Shown: piece after piece, positions 1-7,937 of the stretch
Position numbering within the stretch: the first letter of the stretch is position 1
How the letters are laid out: the number at the start of each line of letters is the position of its first letter
Origin: Bacteroidota bacterium
GTDB taxonomy: Bacteria > Bacteroidota > Bacteroidia > Palsa-948
Direction of reading: 5' to 3'
Assembly (NCBI GenBank): GCA_016213405.1
Contig: JACRAM010000069.1
Span: 43,541 to 107,540 of the forward strand
Length of the DNA stretch: 64,000 nt
Position numbers and translations under genes: made by a program
The notes under the pieces: generated by a model
Told to the model about the DNA's origin: nothing
Seen by the model: only the letters and a program-made list of their open reading frames with translations
The model's database searches: none

Positions 1-1
1 T

Positions 2-679
2 TTCACTTCTGCCGGAAACCCGAAAACATGGACGGGCTGGCTGAAGGAGCGAGGAATAAAAGTAGTGCACGTGGTAGCCAGCGTAAAGTTTGCGCAGAAG
101 AGCGAAGAGGCAGGATGCGATGCGGTGGTGGCGGAAGGTTTTGAAGCAGGCGGGCACAACGGGCGCGAAGAAACTACCACGATGGTTCTGATTCCGATGG
201 TGAGAGAAAAAATAAAACTCCCGCTCATTGCCGCAGGTGGAATTGCCACCGGCAGGCAAATGCTTGCGGCACTTGCTCTGGGCGCGGACGGAGTGCAGAT
301 CGGCTCACGCTTTGCGGCTTCAGAAGAATCTTCGCTTCATGCCGGCTTTAAAAAGAAAATCACTGAACTGAATGAAGGCGATACGCAGCTCTCCCTGAAA
401 AAATTAGGTCCTGTGCGGGTAGTGAAGAATAAATTTTTTATGCAGGTGCAGGATGCCGAAGACAAAGGCGCGTCAACGGAAGAACTGAAAACTATTTTAG
501 GAAAAGCCCGCGCAAAAAAAGGAATGTTTGAAGGAGATTTGGAAGAAGGCGAACTGGAGATAGGGCAGGTGAGCGCCATGCTGAAAGAAATTAAACCGGT
601 GAAAAGAATTGTGGAGGAAATTATTGCGGAATATGAATTTTCGAAGAAGGAAATTTGTGAAAGGGGAGAGAGTTCTTAG
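2..679 (+). CDS. Nitronate monooxygenase / FabK-type enoyl-ACP reductase, C-terminal part (cut by window edge)
   Basis: The open frame runs in from the left edge (reading from base 2: FTSAGNPKTWTGWLKERGIK), so the N-terminus lies outside the window. The visible part is the FMN-binding TIM-barrel half: 'VVAEGFEAGGHNGREE' carries the family histidine in a GGH motif, and 'LPLIAAGGIATGRQMLAALALGADGVQIGSRF' type sequence is the phosphate-binding end of the barrel. Such enzymes are FMN-dependent nitronate monooxygenases or the related FabK enoyl-ACP reductases of fatty acid synthesis; the sequence seen does not decide between them. A GTG at 65 is not the true start. The 3' end overlaps convergent riboflavin synthase by 4 bases. 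Confidence 0.8.
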   Translation, partial: FTSAGNPKTWTGWLKERGIKVVHVVASVKFAQKSEEAGCDAVVAEGFEAGGHNGREETTTMVLIPMVREKIKLPLIAAGGIATGRQMLAALALGADGVQIGSRFAASEESSLHAGFKKKITELNEGDTQLSLKKLGPVRVVKNKFFMQVQDAEDKGASTEELKTILGKARAKKGMFEGDLEEGELEIGQVSAMLKEIKPVKRIVEEIIAEYEFSKKEICERGESS

Positions 680-1305
680 GAAAGGCGGGAAGAAAGAATC
701 TTTTCAATGTGCTTGCCGAGAATATCAAACTCGATGTTTGCTTTATCGCCTTTCTTCAGAGAAGAAAAATTGGTGTGCTTGAATGTATGTGGAATGATTG
801 CCACTGAAAAGGAAGCCCCCTCTAAATCTCCCCCGTTAGGGGAGGTGTCAACAACAGTAAGAGATACGCCATTTATGCAAATGCTTCCCTTTTCAATTAT
901 CAGATTTGAGACTTGAGACTTGGAGTTTGAGACTTGGAATTTGAAACTCCAGCTTCCCTTTTCTTTCTTGATTGCATTCACCTCTGCCATGCAATCCACA
1001 TGCCCCTGCACAAAATGCCCGTCCAGCCTATCACCGATTTTTAATGAGCGTTCAAGGTTTATCCTATTTCCTTTTTTTAATAAGCCAAGATTGGATTTAT
1101 CGAGAGTTTCTTTAACCGCTGTTACAGTATAATTTTTCCTGGAAGAAGAAATGTTTTCTACGGTGAGGCACACTCCGTTGTGCGCAACGCTTTGCCCGAT
1201 TTTTAATTCCTTCGCAAAAGCACATTCAATCCCGAACCTGAGATTGGATTTATCCTTCTCAATAGAAATTACTTTTCCTGTGGCTTCTATAATTCCTGTA
1301 AACAT
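676..1305 (-). CDS. ribE: Riboflavin synthase alpha subunit with two repeat-derived insertions
   Basis: The enzyme converts two 6,7-dimethyl-8-ribityllumazines to riboflavin. The N-terminus MFTGIIEATGKV is diagnostic, so the ATG at 1303-1305 is the start. The open frame continues upstream, but it encodes a repeat-derived peptide (VYPERSRR) that the family lacks. Two lumazine-binding barrels are visible, with 'NGVCLTV' in the first and 'INGVSLTVV' in the second, giving 209 residues. In barrel two, residues about 123-134 (FQVSNSKSQVSN) coincide with a CCAAGT-type repeat. Residues 154-164 (TSPNGGDLEGA) coincide with a GC-rich palindrome. Both fall where relatives have short strand-connecting loops. 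Catalytic-region residues look preserved, so a functional enzyme is likely. Confidence 0.93.
   Translation of the reverse strand: MFTGIIEATGKVISIEKDKSNLRFGIECAFAKELKIGQSVAHNGVCLTVENISSSRKNYTVTAVKETLDKSNLGLLKKGNRINLERSLKIGDRLDGHFVQGHVDCMAEVNAIKKEKGSWSFKFQVSNSKSQVSNLIIEKGSICINGVSLTVVDTSPNGGDLEGASFSVAIIPHTFKHTNFSSLKKGDKANIEFDILGKHIEKILSSRLS
813..847. repeat. GC-rich palindromic repeat (family P1) inside ribE
   Basis: The arms CCCCCTCT..CTCCCCC and GGGGAGG flank a short centre. The element reads on the minus strand as TSPNGGDLEGA, between the conserved 'SLTVV' and 'SFSVAIIPHT' of riboflavin synthase. The same 'GEDLGGAS/GGDLEGAS' reading occurs in the M16 protease at 41.9 kb. Confidence 0.75.
905..950. 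repeat. CCAAGT-type short-period repeat (family P2) inside ribE
   Basis: On the minus strand the unit reads as alternating 'tttcaaattccaagtctcaa' blocks with a period near 12 bases. It is the same family as the intergenic dyads near 4.3, 5.1 and 62.1 kb. In ribE it encodes FQVSNSKSQVSN. Confidence 0.7.
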
Positions 1306-1316
1306 GGTACGGATAA

Positions 1317-1412
1317 CCCTTCGACTACGCTCAGGGTAAACTTGACTGCGAATATACGAATTACAAAAAATGCGGATAAGTTCCCTCTCCTTCAGGAGAG
1401 GGTTAGGGTGAG
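1317..1412. repeat. Two intergenic palindromes between ribE and the type B T9SS gene
   Basis: Bases 1316-1337 form an ACCCT..AGGGT hairpin (cttcgactacgctcagg type). Bases 1381-1412 form a CCCTCTCC-ttca-GGAGAGGG hairpin followed by 'ttagggtgagg', a P1-like form. They lie upstream of ribE and directly downstream of the neighbouring gene's stop codon, so the second could act as its 3' hairpin. Confidence 0.6.
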
Positions 1413-1416
1413 GCAA

Positions 1417-4173
1417 TTACTTGCTGAGCAAATGCACATTGCCTACCAGCGAGCGGGGAATGATTCCTTTGAGGCGGATGTCATTCACAATGCAGGCATA
1501 AAAGTACACTCCATCTGAACATTGCATTTTTGTCTGTGCGCTTTTTCCATCCCACATTATTTCAGGGTCGGCAGTGCGGAACACTTCCGTTCCCCATCGG
1601 TTGTAAATCTTAATGTCAATATCCTTTACATATTTATACGGATGCAGGGGAGTGAAGAAATCGTTTGACCCGTCCCCGTTCGGAGTGAACACATTGGGGA
1701 GTTCATAGTAAGGGCAATTGTCAATGCAAACCAGGTTGCTGAAAGCGCTTTCGTTGCTGAATGAATCCACCGAAGTGACCGCGTAGCATCCCGCAATGGA
1801 TGACAAACTATCATCAATAAATGTGGTAGTGTTTATGTTGAAAATAGTATCGAGCACTGAAAAATCATCGTCTTCAACAGGCGAATAATAGAGGATGTAA
1901 TACAGCGCGTCATCGCAGCAGGAGTTGTTCGGGTTGTTCCACGTTAAAATATTTCTTGATAAGTCGCAGCTTGAATCCACCGCCAGCGAAACAGGGCAGG
2001 GCGGAGTCAGGTCAACAGGCGCGCAGCAAAGTTCCTGAGACCAGTTGATGAGCGGCTTTGGAAGCGTGGTGTCAATGTATGCGCCAGTGCTTTTCACCTT
2101 GTAGCAATACGTTATTCCGTTGCCCAGCCCCGTATCGGTAAATGTTTGCAAAGTAGTGGTGCCGATAGAATCCCACACAGAGCCGTTGAATTTATAAATG
2201 TCATACCGGTCATTTGACCATGGCACCTGCTCGTTCCAGGTGATTTGAATCTGATTATCGTTCGGATGGCAGGTTAAAAACACCGAAGAAGCGCTTTGCG
2301 CATAGCAGGATGAAGTACTTGTTCCGTGATAAAAGTCAACGCGGTACTTGTAGGGTTTGGTTTGCGTAGTGAGGAACGAATCAAGATAAGTAGTATCCAG
2401 CGCGGCAAAGAAGGGGCTGGAGAATGTTTTTATCAGAGAAAGAGGAGCAGACCCGGCAGCGCGCATCAGTTCAAATTTATAAGGACCTGGATTCAGTATA
2501 GTATCAAAATCCGTAGCGCTCACGAGCGGCTTCACCCATTTTATATTTATCACTCCGTTGGTGGTGCCTGTGTTTTTCACATCCACATTGGTGATAATGG
2601 GCATGTCGCGCACCAGGTGTTTGCACACAGGGTCGGAGGCATAACTTTCGGCACCGTCAATATAAGTTGCTGTTACGCGGTAGGAATAATCATTGCCCGG
2701 CACCAGCCCCAAGCCCCCGTTGTTATCGGTGTAAGAAGTGGTGGCGTTTGATACGGTGGCTATCAGCGTGTATCCCCACAAAGGCGGAACGCCTGTTACG
2801 CAGTTGCCTGCCGTGTTGGTATCGCAGCCGATCCTGCGGTATATTTTGTATTTGTAAAGATAATTCCCCGATTGGTTATTGCAGGGAGCGGTGTTCCAGC
2901 TCAGAAGCATTTTGGCGCAATCAGGACCGGCAGCAAGGTTGGCGGGTGCGGGCGCAATCACCCGTATGAAAAATGATTCGTAATCCGTAAGCGGAACGGC
3001 AGGACTATCAGGCGCACCGTCATCCACCGCTTTGAAGGTTACAAGGTAGGGCTGCTGCCTCACCTGGCTGCAGGTGGGAGTCCATGAAAAAATTCCGGTA
3101 ACCGGAGTTGCTGGCGGAATAAATGATGTGGTAAAGGTGGCAGAAGGTGTTGTGTTGAACGGACCTCCTGTGACGGTAAAGGATTGAATGCCGTCAAGCT
3201 GAATAACGTCAGTAGCCGTAACCGTGAGCGTAAGATTTGTATTTGCCAGAATACAGGTATCATCCACAGGTGAAATTACGGGAGGGTCGTTCTGGCAATT
3301 GCATACTCTTATTTGCATGTCTCTTCTCACTGTGCCGATTAAAGAGCGATGATGTGTCCATTTATTTAACGCCCACTCTTCAACATCAATTGCAAAATTA
3401 TATTCATCACAGTCAGGAGGGCTGATAACTGCCGGAGGAACATTCCACACAAAATCCCCGGTATAAGGGTCAAGCGAAACGCCCGAAGGAATATAATAGC
3501 CGGGAATCGGAACGCCTCTATCTTCAAAACACACACCAAGTTTATATGACAAACTATCTCCGTCAATATCGGATGCGCCCGGGTTATGAATAAAAATTTT
3601 TCCCGCACAAGCCCTGTCAACCGGAGGATTGGAAAAGGTGGGAGAGCTATTGCACTGTGGCATCCCATAAGCAGAAGAGATTTTCAGGGTATCCTGTATG
3701 CTGAAAGGAATGTCGCCATTACCGGGCGGCATGTTCACTATTCCAGTATTACGGTTGGCATCGGTCATGGAAAGAATGTAAGTTCCCGGACCCGAATACG
3801 TATGAGTGGTTGTGTAAACATTTTTTTTAATGTTCAATGAAACTAAACTGGGAGAACCAATGTTCCATTCCCCCATGTGGTGAGTGTTCCCGCTTCCGCA
3901 GGAGCAGCCTGAAGCATTCCAATAATCTGTTGAGGGGTCGCCCGGTTCAAAATTGCTTCTGCAAACCACAGCCGTGTCGCCAACTCCTCCTCCAAAATTT
4001 ATGGTGAGCATGCATCGGTCTGCCGGGTCGCTGCTTCCTTTTGTATAAGTTGTTATTGTAATTGAATAAGTATATCCTCCCAAACATTCGAAAGTAATTT
4101 CACCTGCTCGCTCGTGAGTGGCGAAAGAGAAATAAGAAAGAATAGAAAAAAGTATGGTAAAGATTCTTTTCAT
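1417..4173 (-). CDS. Large secreted protein with T9SS type B (gliding-motility) C-terminal sorting domain
   Basis: The 918-residue protein begins with a signal peptide (MKRIFTILFSILSYFSFA) followed by 'THERAGEITFECLGGYTYSITITTY', a common start of Bacteroidota gliding-type surface proteins. The middle contains Ig/fibronectin-like beta domains with many Cys pairs. The C-terminus carries the type B sorting signature: 'LPNVFTPNGDGSNDFF', 'IYNRWGTEVF', 'WDGK' and 'SDGVYFYACI'. Proteins with this domain are exported by the type IX system and usually need a PorP/SprF partner for surface attachment; one is encoded about 6.5 kb away. The specific ligand is unknown. A near-consensus promoter lies just upstream. 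Confidence 0.9.
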   Translation of the reverse strand: MKRIFTILFSILSYFSFATHERAGEITFECLGGYTYSITITTYTKGSSDPADRCMLTINFGGGVGDTAVVCRSNFEPGDPSTDYWNASGCSCGSGNTHHMGEWNIGSPSLVSLNIKKNVYTTTHTYSGPGTYILSMTDANRNTGIVNMPPGNGDIPFSIQDTLKISSAYGMPQCNSSPTFSNPPVDRACAGKIFIHNPGASDIDGDSLSYKLGVCFEDRGVPIPGYYIPSGVSLDPYTGDFVWNVPPAVISPPDCDEYNFAIDVEEWALNKWTHHRSLIGTVRRDMQIRVCNCQNDPPVISPVDDTCILANTNLTLTVTATDVIQLDGIQSFTVTGGPFNTTPSATFTTSFIPPATPVTGIFSWTPTCSQVRQQPYLVTFKAVDDGAPDSPAVPLTDYESFFIRVIAPAPANLAAGPDCAKMLLSWNTAPCNNQSGNYLYKYKIYRRIGCDTNTAGNCVTGVPPLWGYTLIATVSNATTSYTDNNGGLGLVPGNDYSYRVTATYIDGAESYASDPVCKHLVRDMPIITNVDVKNTGTTNGVINIKWVKPLVSATDFDTILNPGPYKFELMRAAGSAPLSLIKTFSSPFFAALDTTYLDSFLTTQTKPYKYRVDFYHGTSTSSCYAQSASSVFLTCHPNDNQIQITWNEQVPWSNDRYDIYKFNGSVWDSIGTTTLQTFTDTGLGNGITYCYKVKSTGAYIDTTLPKPLINWSQELCCAPVDLTPPCPVSLAVDSSCDLSRNILTWNNPNNSCCDDALYYILYYSPVEDDDFSVLDTIFNINTTTFIDDSLSSIAGCYAVTSVDSFSNESAFSNLVCIDNCPYYELPNVFTPNGDGSNDFFTPLHPYKYVKDIDIKIYNRWGTEVFRTADPEIMWDGKSAQTKMQCSDGVYFYACIVNDIRLKGIIPRSLVGNVHLLSK

Positions 4174-4187
4174 GCTGAACAGTACAT

Positions 4188-4217
4188 CAAAAATAGTACA
4201 ATAGTGGAATGAACAAA
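4188..4217 (-). promoter_or_regulatory. Bacteroidota-type promoter for the 1417-4173 gene
   Basis: On the minus strand a TTTG (4214-4217) is followed after 18 bases by TATTTTTG (4188-4195), matching the Bacteroidota sigma-ABfr pattern TTG-N19-TAnnTTTG. The predicted transcript would start a few bases before the ATG, giving a very short leader. Confidence 0.5.
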
Positions 4218-4253
4218 CTAATGTACGGAATATTTCACTGCGGGTAAAATAAA

Positions 4254-4289
4254 AAAGCCCTCTGATTTATACCAAAGCAACCGGGCTTT
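4254..4289 (-). terminator. Rho-independent-like terminator
   Basis: On the minus strand the stem AAAGCCC / GGGCTTT encloses a 22-base loop and is followed by a T-rich run (TTTTTATTTT). It lies between the small lipoprotein gene and the T9SS gene and would insulate the latter. Confidence 0.45.
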
Positions 4290-4299
4290 CCGAAATGTT

Positions 4300-4442
4300 G
4301 AAGTCCCAAGTTCCAAATTCCAAGCCCCAAATTCCAAGGTCGTATCCCCAAGGGAGAAAAGAAAGGCAGCCCTAACCCTAAAGGGGACAAAGACAAAAAC
4401 CAAAATCCTTCACCCTTTAGGGCGGAGGCAGGGATTTAGGGC
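4300..4442. repeat. Cluster of P2 and P1 repeats in a 475-base intergenic region
   Basis: Bases 4300-4339 are a CCAAGTTCCAAATTCCAAG array (P2). Bases 4345-4390 and 4405-4442 carry degenerate P1 palindromes (TCCCCAAGGGAGA, CCCTAAAGGGGAC, CCCTTTAGGG..GGGATTTAGGGC). No plausible coding sequence was found here. Confidence 0.65.
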
Positions 4443-4460
4443 AAAGTGTGCGTCAGTCTA

Positions 4461-4641
4461 GTTCTACGAGGTTTCCTGTGGGTAGAGATTTATAGTAGAA
4501 CTGTAAATTGAATAACGAACATTTGAACATTTGAACTAAGAACATTCGAAGTGAATGTATTTTACTTCTGACTTCGTTATTCAAATGTTCTATTGTTCTA
4601 TTGTTCATTTTTTAGTTTACCCACAACAAACATAGTAGAAC
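4461..4641. repeat. 181-base element bounded by inverted 24-base ends
   Basis: The left end GTTCTACGAGGTTTCCTG.. (4461-4484) is an imperfect inverted copy of 4618-4641 (about 19 of 24 bases match). Inside is a second dyad: 'gaataacgaacatttgaac' (about 4511-4529) pairs with 'gttattcaaatgttc' (about 4576-4590). No open frame is present. It may be a miniature inverted-repeat element or nested dispersed repeats. Confidence 0.5.
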
Positions 4642-4648
4642 CTAAGTC

Positions 4649-5020
4649 TTAATACAGCTTAATGGTCTTGCTCACCTGCTTGCCTTCTTCCAGTTTAACA
4701 AGGGCGCTGCCGGCAGTAAGCGTGCTGGTGGAAATGGGCGTGATGTCTGCCTGCAAAATGGCGGGGAGTTTAAACGTGAAGGATACAGAACCTGCGGCAT
4801 CGGTCACACCGGTTTGGTCCTGAATGTTAAGGTTTCCGTTTGTTCCCGGGGGAGGATACAAATGCACCGTTGCAGAAAAAACCGGAGAGCTGTTGTTGCC
4901 ATCCACCACGTTTATCACCACATCGCATTCTTTATTCCGCTGGCATGAAAAAGAAAAAGCCAGCATAAATACAGAGAGGCATGCAATGAAAACATAAGCA
5001 GGGTATCGGCTTGATTGCAT
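4649..5020 (-). CDS. Small secreted lipoprotein, Ig-like/carboxypeptidase-regulatory-like fold
   Basis: The 123-residue protein has a lipoprotein signal: hydrophobic 'AYVFIACLSVFMLAFS' then the lipobox 'FSFSC' with Cys near residue 26. The mature part ('VVDGNNSSPVFSATVHLYPPPG', 'TDAAGSVSFTFKLPAILQADI') looks like a transthyretin/CarboxypepD_reg-like beta sandwich, in which a variable loop is followed by a 'T(D/N)..G.v.F' turn. No function is assigned. It has its own promoter with a perfect -33/-7 spacing. Flanking intergenic regions on both sides are packed with repeats. Confidence 0.7.
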   Translation of the reverse strand: MQSSRYPAYVFIACLSVFMLAFSFSCQRNKECDVVINVVDGNNSSPVFSATVHLYPPPGTNGNLNIQDQTGVTDAAGSVSFTFKLPAILQADITPISTSTLTAGSALVKLEEGKQVSKTIKLY

Positions 5021-5052
5021 GAGTATATTTTTTATCCTTTACAAAGGCGAGG

Positions 5053-5082
5053 CAAAGATAAATATTACTTGCACGTGTGCAA
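5053..5082 (-). promoter_or_regulatory. Consensus Bacteroidota promoter of the small lipoprotein gene
   Basis: On the minus strand TTG (5080-5082), exactly 19 bases, then TATCTTTG (5053-5060). This is the best promoter match in the window together with that of the thioredoxin gene. The predicted start site is about 25-30 bases before the ATG. Confidence 0.6.
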
Positions 5083-5091
5083 CAAAAAAAT

Positions 5092-5197
5092 AAGTCCCAA
5101 GCATCAAGCCCCAAGTTCCAAGTCCCAAGAAACAGCCAGCATCGGCTGTTCCCTTGGAATTTGGGTCTTGGAATTTGGAACTTGGGACTTGGGAACT
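5092..5197. repeat. P2 dyad downstream of mqnC
   Basis: The left arm (5092-5129, CCAAGCCCCAAGTTCC type) is complementary to the right arm (5154-5197, CTTGGAATTTGGAACTTGG type). The centre holds a second hairpin, AACAGCC-agcatc-GGCTGTT (5131-5150). The element starts 10 bases after the mqnC stop and could fold as its transcript's 3' end. Confidence 0.7.
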
Positions 5198-5207
5198 TTC
5201 GGGGGAC

Positions 5208-6359
5208 TCAGTAATTCACCACCTGCTCCACTGTTTCCTGCGGAAGAATGCGGTATTCATACTGCTGGTTTCTCAACTGAGGTTCAAAACCCGCTTCGCG
5301 GATGGCATCTTGTATGGTTTTAAAAGTGAAGCGGTGAGGTGCGCCTGCCGCGCTAACCACATTTTCTTCCAGCATAATACTTCCGAAATCGTTGGCGCCT
5401 GCGTGTAAACTTAGCTGAGCGGTTTCTTTTCCCACCGTGAGCCATGATGCCTGAATGTTAAGAATGTTCGGAAGCATGATGCGGCTCATCGCAATCATGC
5501 GGATGTATTCTTCGCCTGTGGTACTGTTTTTTACCCCGCGCACTTCGGCAAGAAGCGTGTCCACATCCTGAAATGTCCATGGAATGAAAGCGAGAAATCC
5601 TTTTGCGTGTTTCGGCTTTTCGTTTTGCACTTCACGAAGCCAAACCAAATGTTCAAATCGTTCATACAGCGTTTCCACATGCCCGAACATCATGGTGGCT
5701 GATGTGGTGATATTAAGTTTGTGCGCGGCTCGCATCACATCCAGCCATTCTTTACCTCCGCATTTTCCGTTGGAAATTAATCTGCGCACGCGGTCATTCA
5801 GAATTTCCGCGCCTGCACCGGGGAGAGAATCCAATCCGGCTTCCACCAGAGCTTTCAGCACTTCGGTGTGCGTGGATTTTTCCAACTTGGTGATGTGCGC
5901 CACTTCGGGCGGACCGAGCGAATGCAATTTTAACTTCGGATAAAGTTTTTTTAGTGAAGAAAATAAATCGGTATAGAATTTTAATCCGAGTTCAGGGTGA
6001 TGTCCACCCTGCAACAGCAACTGGTCTCCTCCCCATCGGAAGGTCTCTTCAATTTTTTTCTTATACGTTTCAATATCGGTGATGTACGATTCAGCGTGTC
6101 CCGGAATGCGGTAGAAGTTGCAGAACTTGCAGTTGGCAATGCACACATTGGTGGTGTTTAGGTTTCGGTCTATCTGCCAGGTAACAATGTGTTCGCTTCC
6201 CTGCCTGCCGGCAGGCAGGGCTTTCTTCTGAATTTTTCTCAGCTCATTCGCCACATACATCAGTTCGGAAATAGTCGCCTTCTCAAAGAGAAAAACTCCT
6301 TCTTCAATGGAAAGAAATTCAAACTGCAGCGCGCGTTTAAGAAGGGAATCACTATTCAT
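5208..6359 (-). CDS. mqnC: Cyclic dehypoxanthinyl futalosine synthase (radical SAM)
   Basis: MqnC cyclises dehypoxanthinyl futalosine in the futalosine route to menaquinone. The radical-SAM cluster motif is C73-x3-C77-x2-C80 ('TTNVCIANCKFCNFYR'). Family blocks 'LLQGGHHPELGL', 'LPGAGAEIL', 'TSATMMFGHVET' and 'GFLAFIPWTFQ' favour MqnC over its relative MqnE. The length of 383 residues is normal apart from 'ALPAGRQG' (residues 47-54), encoded by a perfect 22-bp palindrome just before 'IVTWQIDRNLN'. The gene is divergent from pepA, with only 39 bases between start codons. Its 3' end is followed by a P2 dyad. Confidence 0.92.
   Translation of the reverse strand: MNSDSLLKRALQFEFLSIEEGVFLFEKATISELMYVANELRKIQKKALPAGRQGSEHIVTWQIDRNLNTTNVCIANCKFCNFYRIPGHAESYITDIETYKKKIEETFRWGGDQLLLQGGHHPELGLKFYTDLFSSLKKLYPKLKLHSLGPPEVAHITKLEKSTHTEVLKALVEAGLDSLPGAGAEILNDRVRRLISNGKCGGKEWLDVMRAAHKLNITTSATMMFGHVETLYERFEHLVWLREVQNEKPKHAKGFLAFIPWTFQDVDTLLAEVRGVKNSTTGEEYIRMIAMSRIMLPNILNIQASWLTVGKETAQLSLHAGANDFGSIMLEENVVSAAGAPHRFTFKTIQDAIREAGFEPQLRNQQYEYRILPQETVEQVVNY
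6199..6220. repeat. Perfect 22-bp palindrome (CCTGCCTGCCGGCAGGCAGG family) inside mqnC
   Basis: The sequence is its own reverse complement, so both strands encode LPAGRQG-like peptides. It lies in the variable N-terminal region of MqnC, before the radical-SAM core. A diverged relative with split arms occurs between genes at 26.85 kb. Confidence 0.85.
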
Positions 6360-6381
6360 ATTTTCTCTACATTTACCCTCT

Positions 6382-6389
6382 CAAAAATA
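6382..6389 (-). promoter_or_regulatory. Possible -7 element for mqnC
   Basis: TATTTTTG on the minus strand, 22 bases before the mqnC ATG in the 39-base divergent gap. No clear -33 element was found; it would fall inside pepA. Confidence 0.3.
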
Positions 6390-6398
6390 AGAATTAAT

Positions 6399-7835
6399 AT
6401 GACGCTCATTAAGAAAGGACCCGTTCCGTCAGAGAACGAAAACATGGTGGTGCTGTGTAAAAGGAATTCTTCGCTTGAAGGATTCGGTTTGTCATCTTCC
6501 GAAATGGAGTATGCGAAAATGGAATTCGAAAAGAAGGACAAAAAACTTGTCGTTATCAACCAATTGAGGCGAGTGGTGATTCTTTCGCTGCTGGTTAAAA
6601 AAGAAAAAGAAGCGCTCACGCTGGAGGTCTGCCGGAAAGCGGGAGATAAAATAGCCATCTATCTCAACGATGCGAAAAAAGAATCCATCGTTGTTGTGGA
6701 TGCCATTGGCGATGCAAAAGCAATCCTCGCTCTTGCTGAAGGAATCGCGCTCGGCAATTACCAGTTCATCAAATACAAGACAAAAGATTTTCAGAAAGAT
6801 AAATTTACCCTCAGAAATATTTTCGTCAACAGCAAAAAAGTAAATGTAAAAGATGTTGAACGCTTGCAGATTTCGGTGGATGCGGTTGGAGAAGCAAGAA
6901 CCTTGGTGAACGAACCCGTCAGCACACTCAACGCGACACAACTTGCAAAAGAATTTCAGCGATTGGGAAAGGAAGCGGGATTCAAAGTGACCGTGTTTGA
7001 TAAAGCAAAAATCACTTCGCTCGGGATGGGCGGACTGCTGGCTGTGAATTTAGGAAGCGTTGATCCGCCCACCTTCACCATCATGGAATGGAAACCCAGC
7101 CGCCATAAAAATAAAAAACCGATTGTGCTCGTAGGAAAAGGTGTGGTGTACGATACGGGCGGATTGAGTTTGAAGCCCACACCCAATTCCATGGACTACA
7201 TGAAGTGCGACATGGCGGGCTCTGCCGCTGTGGGAGGAACGATGTACGCCATCGCGAAAGCAAAACTTCCGGTGCATGTGATAGGTTTGGTTCCTTCAAC
7301 GGATAACCGCCCCAGTGGAAACGCGTATGCACCCGGTGATGTAATAAAAATGTATGACGGGCAAATGGTGGAAATGCTCAACGCGGATGCGGAAGGAAGA
7401 ATGATTCTTGCCGATGCGCTTGCGTATGCGAAGCAATATAACCCTGAACTCGTGATTGACCTGGCAACGCTGACAGGCGCTGCAATCGCTGCTATCGGAA
7501 CTTTCGGAATGGTGGCGATGGGAACAGCAAGCGAAACGCAGAAAAATAAATTGAAAGCCAGCGGAAACAATGTACACGAGCGCCTGGCAGAATTTCCTTT
7601 CTGGGAGGAATATGATGAGCTTATCAAATCCGATATTGCCGACATGAAAAATATTGGCGGTGCGTACGGAGGCGCCATCACAGCAGGGAAATTTCTCGCG
7701 CGCTTCATTGATTATCCATGGATTCATCTTGACATTGCCGGTCCCGCATTTCTCACCGTGAAAGATTCCTATCGCGGAAAAGGCGGAACGGGAACGGGAG
7801 TTCGTCTTCTTTTCGATTTTCTTAAAAATTATTAA
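6399..7835 (+). CDS. pepA: Leucyl aminopeptidase (M17 family)
   Basis: A cytosolic metallo-aminopeptidase that removes N-terminal residues from peptides. The M17 signature 'NADAEGRMILADAL' (NTDAEGR variant) and 'GKGVVYDTGGLSLKP', carrying the metal-binding Lys and Asp, are both intact. The 478-residue length fits the family. The open frame extends upstream to 6189, but that part overlaps mqnC on the other strand and encodes the repeat peptide LPAGRQG. The ATG at 6399 (MTLIKKGPVP) is therefore chosen. A dyad repeat follows the stop, ahead of pdxA. Confidence 0.9.
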   Translation: MTLIKKGPVPSENENMVVLCKRNSSLEGFGLSSSEMEYAKMEFEKKDKKLVVINQLRRVVILSLLVKKEKEALTLEVCRKAGDKIAIYLNDAKKESIVVVDAIGDAKAILALAEGIALGNYQFIKYKTKDFQKDKFTLRNIFVNSKKVNVKDVERLQISVDAVGEARTLVNEPVSTLNATQLAKEFQRLGKEAGFKVTVFDKAKITSLGMGGLLAVNLGSVDPPTFTIMEWKPSRHKNKKPIVLVGKGVVYDTGGLSLKPTPNSMDYMKCDMAGSAAVGGTMYAIAKAKLPVHVIGLVPSTDNRPSGNAYAPGDVIKMYDGQMVEMLNADAEGRMILADALAYAKQYNPELVIDLATLTGAAIAAIGTFGMVAMGTASETQKNKLKASGNNVHERLAEFPFWEEYDELIKSDIADMKNIGGAYGGAITAGKFLARFIDYPWIHLDIAGPAFLTVKDSYRGKGGTGTGVRLLFDFLKNY

Positions 7836-7848
7836 GAACTCAAATCAT

Positions 7849-7930
7849 GAATATCGAACAAGGAATATCGAATGTTGAAGTAAATTAAAAACTTCGGTGT
7901 TCAGCATTCCTTGTTCAGTATTCGATATTC
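7849..7930. repeat. Dyad repeat ('GAATATCGAACAAGGAAT' family) between pepA and pdxA
   Basis: The left arm (7849-7881) and right arm (7891-7930) are imperfect inverted copies separated by about 9 bases. The element fills almost the whole 102-base gap and ends 7 bases before the pdxA ATG. It may act as the pepA 3' hairpin and influence pdxA translation. Confidence 0.7.
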
Positions 7931-7937
7931 AAAAAAT

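Noticed and set aside
1306..1416. N-terminal extension of riboflavin synthase (37 codons, includes YPERSRR)
   Set aside because: The family starts with MFTGIIE. The extension is encoded by two intergenic hairpin repeats and begins beyond the neighbouring stop codon.
5208..6359. Assignment as MqnE (aminofutalosine synthase)
   Set aside because: Blocks such as GFLAFIPWTFQ and the HHPELGL region fit MqnC better.
6189..6398. Upstream extension of leucyl aminopeptidase
   Set aside because: It overlaps mqnC and encodes the LPAGRQG palindrome. The ATG at 6399 gives the normal protein.
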